This document shows positions 60,517-64,000 of a DNA stretch of 64,000 nucleotides, piece after piece. The DNA comes from Pantoea sp. (GTDB lineage Bacteria; Pseudomonadota; Gammaproteobacteria; Enterobacterales; Enterobacteriaceae). The translations under genes and the position numbers were made by a program. Each line of letters opens with the position of its first letter. Positions within the stretch are counted from its first letter, which is position 1. Under the pieces are notes generated by a model. The model was given only the letters and a program-made list of their open reading frames with translations. It was not told the DNA's origin and searched no databases. The stretch covers positions 620,001 to 684,000 of the forward strand of contig NZ_JAPWKD010000011.1 in the NCBI RefSeq assembly GCF_028283705.1, written 5' to 3'.

Positions 60517-61716
60517 ATGTCTGAAAACCGCGGAGTGGTATACATAGGTAATGGCAAAGTTGAAGTCCAGTCGATTGATTATCCGAAAATGCACGATCCC
60601 AGGGGCAAGAAAATAGAACACGGAGTGATCCTCAAAGTACTCTCCACTAATATATGCGGATCCGACCAGCATATGGTGCGCGGGCGTACCACCGCCCAGG
60701 TTGGGTTAGTGCTGGGGCATGAAATCACCGGGGAGGTGATCGAAAAAGGTCGCGATGTGGAACGCTTTGAGATCGGTGATGTGGTCTCAGTGCCGTTCAA
60801 CGTCGCCTGCGGGCGCTGTCGTTCCTGTAAAGAACAACACACCGGCGTCTGTCTGACGGTAAACCCGGCGCGTGCCGGTGGGGCCTATGGTTATGTGGAC
60901 ATGGGGGATTGGGTGGGGGGGCAGGCTGAATATGTACTGGTGCCCTATGCCGATTTCAACTTACTCAAGCTGCCGGATCGCGAGCAGGCACTGGAGAAAA
61001 TCAAAGACTTAACCTGCCTTTCCGATATCCTGCCCACCGGCTTCCACGGGGCGGTGACGGCGGGGGTAGGACCAGGTAGCACCGTCTATGTGGCGGGTGC
61101 GGGTCCGGTCGGCATGGCGGCCGCTGCTTCTGCACGCCTGTTGGGTGCGGCGGTGGTGATCGTTGGTGATATGAATGGCGCACGCATCAAACATGCGGCA
61201 GAACAGGGTTTCGAAGTGGTTGATTTAAGTCAGGATACACCGCTGCATGAGCAGATTGCTGCCATCCTCGGTGAGCCGGAAGTGGATTGCGCCATCGACG
61301 CCGTGGGCTTTGAAGCCCGTGGGCATGGTCACGAAGGGGCGCAGCATGAAGCACCGGCAACTGTTCTCAATGCGCTGATGCAGGTGACGCGAGTCGCAGG
61401 CAAAATCGGTATTCCCGGCCTGTATGTCACAGAAGATCCTGGCGCTGTCGATAAGGCAGCAAAAATGGGCAGCCTGAGCATTCGTCTGGGACTGGGCTGG
61501 GCCAAATCACACGCCTTCCACACCGGGCAGGCACCGGTGATAAAATATAATCGCCAGCTGATGCAGGCCATTCTGTGGGATCGTATTCCGATTGCCAAAA
61601 TTGTTGGGGTTGAAGTGATTTCACTGGAAGATGCGCCGCGCGGCTACAGTGAATTTGATTCTGGCGTACCGAAGAAATTCGTTATTGATCCGCATTTCTC
61701 TTTCTCGAAACCCTGA
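60517..61716 (+). CDS. fdhA: Glutathione-independent formaldehyde dehydrogenase (FdhA type)
   Basis: A 399-residue zinc alcohol-dehydrogenase-family enzyme that oxidises formaldehyde with NAD and no glutathione. Catalytic zinc ligands are Cys47 (NICGSDQH) and His68 (LGHEITGEV); the structural zinc cysteines are 98, 101, 104 and 112 (ACGRCRSCKEQHTGVC). The long insert GYVDMGDWVGGQAEY and the segment DAVGFEARGHGHEG match Pseudomonas putida FDH, where NAD stays tightly bound. GAAAGG precedes the ATG. It stands alone. Confidence 0.9.
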   Translation: MSENRGVVYIGNGKVEVQSIDYPKMHDPRGKKIEHGVILKVLSTNICGSDQHMVRGRTTAQVGLVLGHEITGEVIEKGRDVERFEIGDVVSVPFNVACGRCRSCKEQHTGVCLTVNPARAGGAYGYVDMGDWVGGQAEYVLVPYADFNLLKLPDREQALEKIKDLTCLSDILPTGFHGAVTAGVGPGSTVYVAGAGPVGMAAAASARLLGAAVVIVGDMNGARIKHAAEQGFEVVDLSQDTPLHEQIAAILGEPEVDCAIDAVGFEARGHGHEGAQHEAPATVLNALMQVTRVAGKIGIPGLYVTEDPGAVDKAAKMGSLSIRLGLGWAKSHAFHTGQAPVIKYNRQLMQAILWDRIPIAKIVGVEVISLEDAPRGYSEFDSGVPKKFVIDPHFSFSKP

Positions 61717-61848
61717 CCAGATAACCTATATTTTGTGTGGTAATTGCATCAGATAAATTCTAAAAAAACTGCGCCAGCATTAACAAGAGAAATAAGGTGC
61801 CGGCGCATCTTTCATTAAGGTGAAATATTTAAAATATCTGACAAACCA

Positions 61849-62685
61849 TTATTCACCATCGGTTGAACGTGTCAGGTTTTCCCAGCGTTTAATATCCTCA
61901 TTAAAGGTGGTTAATTTATCCTGTACCAGTGCCAGGGCATCACTGCCTAACAACAGATGCGCCGGAGGGTTGGTGCTGCCGATGATCTCCAGCATCGCCA
62001 CAGCGGCTTTTTGTGGGTCACCCAGTTGCTTACCACTTTTTTCCACGCGCGCCTGGCGGATGGGATTAAACAGCGCGTCGTAATCGGCAATGCTTCTTTC
62101 ACTGCGCACCATCGAACGACCTGCCCAGTCGGTACGGAACGATCCCGGTGCCACGGCAGTGACGAAGATACCAAAAGGCTGCACTTCTTTGCCCAGCGCT
62201 TCGGAAATCCCCTCCAGCGCGAACTTGCTGCCGCAATAATAAGTGATACCCGGCATGGTGATAAAACCGCCCATCGAGGTGATGTTGATGATGTGGCCGC
62301 GCCGGCGCTGGCGCATAAACGGTAGCACCGCCTTGATCATAGCGACAGCGCCAAATACGTTGACATCAAACTGACGACGCATCTCCTCCAGGGAAGATTC
62401 TTCCATCACCCCTTCATGGCCGTAACCGGCATTGTTGACCAGCACATCAATCGGACCCACTTCCTCTTCCAGTGCAGCAACGGTGCTGTTGATGGCGCTG
62501 AAATCAGTCACGTCCAGCAGGCAGGCGGTGGCGAAACCAGGTTTAAGCGCTTCAAATGCCTCTCCGGCGGCCTGATTACGCACGGTGCCGATCACCCGAT
62601 GACCCTGGTTTAATGCCTGCTGCGCTAAAGCACGGCCAAAGCCGCTGCTGACACCGGTGATGAATAACGTTTTGGTTGATGACAT
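61849..62685 (-). CDS. SDR-family oxidoreductase
   Basis: A 278-residue classical short-chain dehydrogenase: TGVSSGFGRAL cofactor site (about 10-20), NNAGYG, the active-site Ser and YYCGSK (YxxxK, about 154). The ATG at 62685 has AGGAG at proper spacing; an upstream in-frame ATG lacks one. It is divergent from an AraC regulator of the type usually found beside such genes and probably its target. The substrate is unknown. Confidence 0.86.
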   Translation of the reverse strand: MSSTKTLFITGVSSGFGRALAQQALNQGHRVIGTVRNQAAGEAFEALKPGFATACLLDVTDFSAINSTVAALEEEVGPIDVLVNNAGYGHEGVMEESSLEEMRRQFDVNVFGAVAMIKAVLPFMRQRRRGHIINITSMGGFITMPGITYYCGSKFALEGISEALGKEVQPFGIFVTAVAPGSFRTDWAGRSMVRSERSIADYDALFNPIRQARVEKSGKQLGDPQKAAVAMLEIIGSTNPPAHLLLGSDALALVQDKLTTFNEDIKRWENLTRSTDGE

Positions 62686-62793
62686 AAGATAGGCTCCTGC
62701 TAACAAGTGAGAATGCATAATATTCTTCATTCTTTCTTGTGCTGAGGCCGTATCTTCTGGTTTTATTGCCTAATCTTATGAGTGGGTGATTTT

Positions 62794-63729
62794 ATGAGTG
62801 AGCAGATTCAGACCAGCATGGTGGCATTGCTTCGCGCACTGGCACCGGAGGAGGGCTATAACCTGACCGCACTGGAGCAGGTGCGTATCCTGCGATCCGA
62901 CCGTCCTCTGACACGCACGCCGGTGCTGTACGATCCCGGTATCGTGATTGTCTGCCAGGGGTGTAAGCGCGGTTATTTGGGCGATCGGGTTTATGTCTAT
63001 GATGCCCAGCATTACCTTGCGGTTTCAGTGCCGGTGCCCTTTGTGATGGAAACCGATGCCAGCCCGGAGCAACCCTTGCTGGCTATTTATCTCCATCTGG
63101 ATTTCGCCGTCGCGGCGGAGTTGTTGCTGCAACTCGAACAGCAGGGCGGTGCCGAACCGATACCGGCACCGCAAAGCATGATGTCCAGCCCGATGGATGC
63201 GGTGATGCAAGGTTCTGTGCTGCGTTTTCTGCAAGCGCTGCATCATCCGCGTGATGCGGCCATTCTCGGGCCAGCCCTGATGCGTGAATTGTATTACCGG
63301 GTGCTGACCGGCGCGCAGGGCACTGTAATGCGTTCGGCGCTGACGCAGCAGGGACAGTTTGGCAAAATTGGCAAAGCGCTGCGCCAGATCCATGCCACCT
63401 ATGCACAGGCGCTGACACTGGCGCAGCTGGCGGCAGAAGCGGGGATGAGCGTGCCCACCTTTCACAGCCATTTTAAAACCATCACCGGTACTGCACCGAT
63501 GCAATATGTGAAATCAGTACGATTGCATCAGGCGCGGATGTTGATGGTGCGACAGGAGATGACCGCTGCCGCTGCCAGCTTTGCGGTGGGTTATGAAAGC
63601 CCGTCGCAGTTTAACCGCGAATTCAAACGCCTGTTTGGCCTGCCACCGGCGGAGGAGAGCCGCAGAATGCAACAGCATTTCGCCGTGCCGCCAGAGCATC
63701 GCGACGCGGCATTTGTTTCTTCGCATTGA
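62794..63729 (+). CDS. AraC-family transcriptional regulator
   Basis: A 311-residue regulator with an AraC_N (YqhC-like) ligand domain (VLYDPGIVIVCQGCKRGYLG near residue 45) and a C-terminal pair of helix-turn-helix motifs (LTLAQLAAEAGMSVPTFHSH, and AASFAVGYESPSQFNREFKR). I chose the second ATG (62794); the ATG at 62782 is also possible. It diverges from the SDR gene, with 108 bp between starts, and likely controls it. Confidence 0.86.
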   Translation: MSEQIQTSMVALLRALAPEEGYNLTALEQVRILRSDRPLTRTPVLYDPGIVIVCQGCKRGYLGDRVYVYDAQHYLAVSVPVPFVMETDASPEQPLLAIYLHLDFAVAAELLLQLEQQGGAEPIPAPQSMMSSPMDAVMQGSVLRFLQALHHPRDAAILGPALMRELYYRVLTGAQGTVMRSALTQQGQFGKIGKALRQIHATYAQALTLAQLAAEAGMSVPTFHSHFKTITGTAPMQYVKSVRLHQARMLMVRQEMTAAAASFAVGYESPSQFNREFKRLFGLPPAEESRRMQQHFAVPPEHRDAAFVSSH

Positions 63730-63748
63730 TTACGTGATTGATAAAACG

Positions 63749-64000
63749 TTAAATCGTAGGGTCGCCATTGATGGCGGCCTGAGATGTCATCCACGCCTCA
63801 ATCAATTGCCCGTATAAATTCTCTGCCTCTTCCAGCCGTGACAGCAGGCAATATTCATCAGTCTGATGCGCCATCGTTGGTTCACCCGGCCCGAGAATGA
63901 CGCACGGTGGTGAACCCAGTGCCGGTAGCAGCAGCGACGCATCGGTAAAGTAGGGCACAATCCGCGCAGTCAATGGCTCGGCGTGTAGAGGCTGACATAG
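63749..64000 (-). CDS. M20-family peptidase/deacylase (3' part)
   Basis: The frame is open to the window edge, giving the last 83 residues. They include PYFTDASLLLPALG, VILGPGEPTMAHQTDEY and a C-terminal helix, which match the end of the ArgE/DapE/acetylornithine-deacetylase group, with His in MAHQTDEY as the last zinc ligand. The rest of the gene lies beyond 64000. It may be argE-like or another deacylase. Confidence 0.75.
   Translation of the reverse strand, partial: LCQPLHAEPLTARIVPYFTDASLLLPALGSPPCVILGPGEPTMAHQTDEYCLLSRLEEAENLYGQLIEAWMTSQAAINGDPTI

Noticed and set aside
1..64000. tRNA, rRNA, CRISPR array, intact insertion sequence or prophage
   Set aside because: No cloverleaf with a TTCGANTC arm in a plausible place, no regularly spaced repeats, and no transposase, integrase or phage genes were seen by reading; small RNAs other than those listed cannot be excluded.

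Overview
The window looks like chromosomal DNA of an enterobacterium, most likely Erwiniaceae and probably Pantoea or a near relative. The clues are close PagP, FhuE, YncE, NudK, NlpC, YjcS and DUF1471 (BhsA/McbA-like) homologues, a moderately high GC content, and several intergenic palindromes of a GTAGCGGCGCGAT type. No rRNA, tRNA, CRISPR array or intact insertion sequence was seen. Genus is inference; no search was run.

Layout. 1-2283: end of a methionine-type ABC operon (substrate-binding protein, ATPase, permease), then a LysR regulator divergent from an SDR/PRISE-like reductase. 4461-4695: a decayed hok/sok-type toxin-antitoxin locus abutting a minus-strand operon for periplasmic redox defence (peroxiredoxin, short DsbD/ScsB-like reductase, ECF sigma, NrsF-like anti-sigma). 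7849-12766: AT-richer accessory segment with two hypothetical envelope proteins and a 1199-residue toxin-like protein carrying HELFH near its C-terminus. 12970-21628: nitrogen-scavenging island (Nac-like LysR, TetR/MFS pair, 8-oxoguanine deaminase, a second purine/pterin deaminase, an orphan NMT1/THI5-like binding protein and an Fe(II) dioxygenase). The 580-bp gap between the last two holds two divergent sigma-54 promoters, a shared NtrC-like site and a structured leader.

22682-32023: a minus-strand sulfate-ester cluster (SdsA/YjcS-type alkylsulfatase, serine-type sulfatase split by a frameshift, anaerobic sulfatase maturase, HAD phosphatase, FadL-like porin, MscS channel). 32321-38159: DUF1471 proteins, a Fur-box-preceded FhuE-like receptor and YncE-like protein, a ComB-like phosphatase. 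38242-46726: PagP, a lipase-like hydrolase, a TPR/ECF sigma/anti-sigma operon, DDAH, an ABC-F remnant, a MarR-GNAT fusion, and a DeoR regulator divergent from NudK.

49185-60128: a catabolic cluster built round a GntR/FCD regulator: polar amino-acid-type ABC transporter, M20 deacylase, enolase-superfamily enzyme, metal-less M24 hydrolase, DapA-family lyase, a stand-alone CTP-synthase-type amidotransferase, an aminotransferase and an atypical SDR. A ~19-bp motif recurs before four of its transcription units, so I infer one regulon whose substrate I cannot name. The window ends with glutathione-independent formaldehyde dehydrogenase, an SDR, an AraC regulator and a partial M20 peptidase. Three genes carry apparent single-base frameshifts, two of them in homopolymer runs, so sequence errors must be considered alongside real decay.
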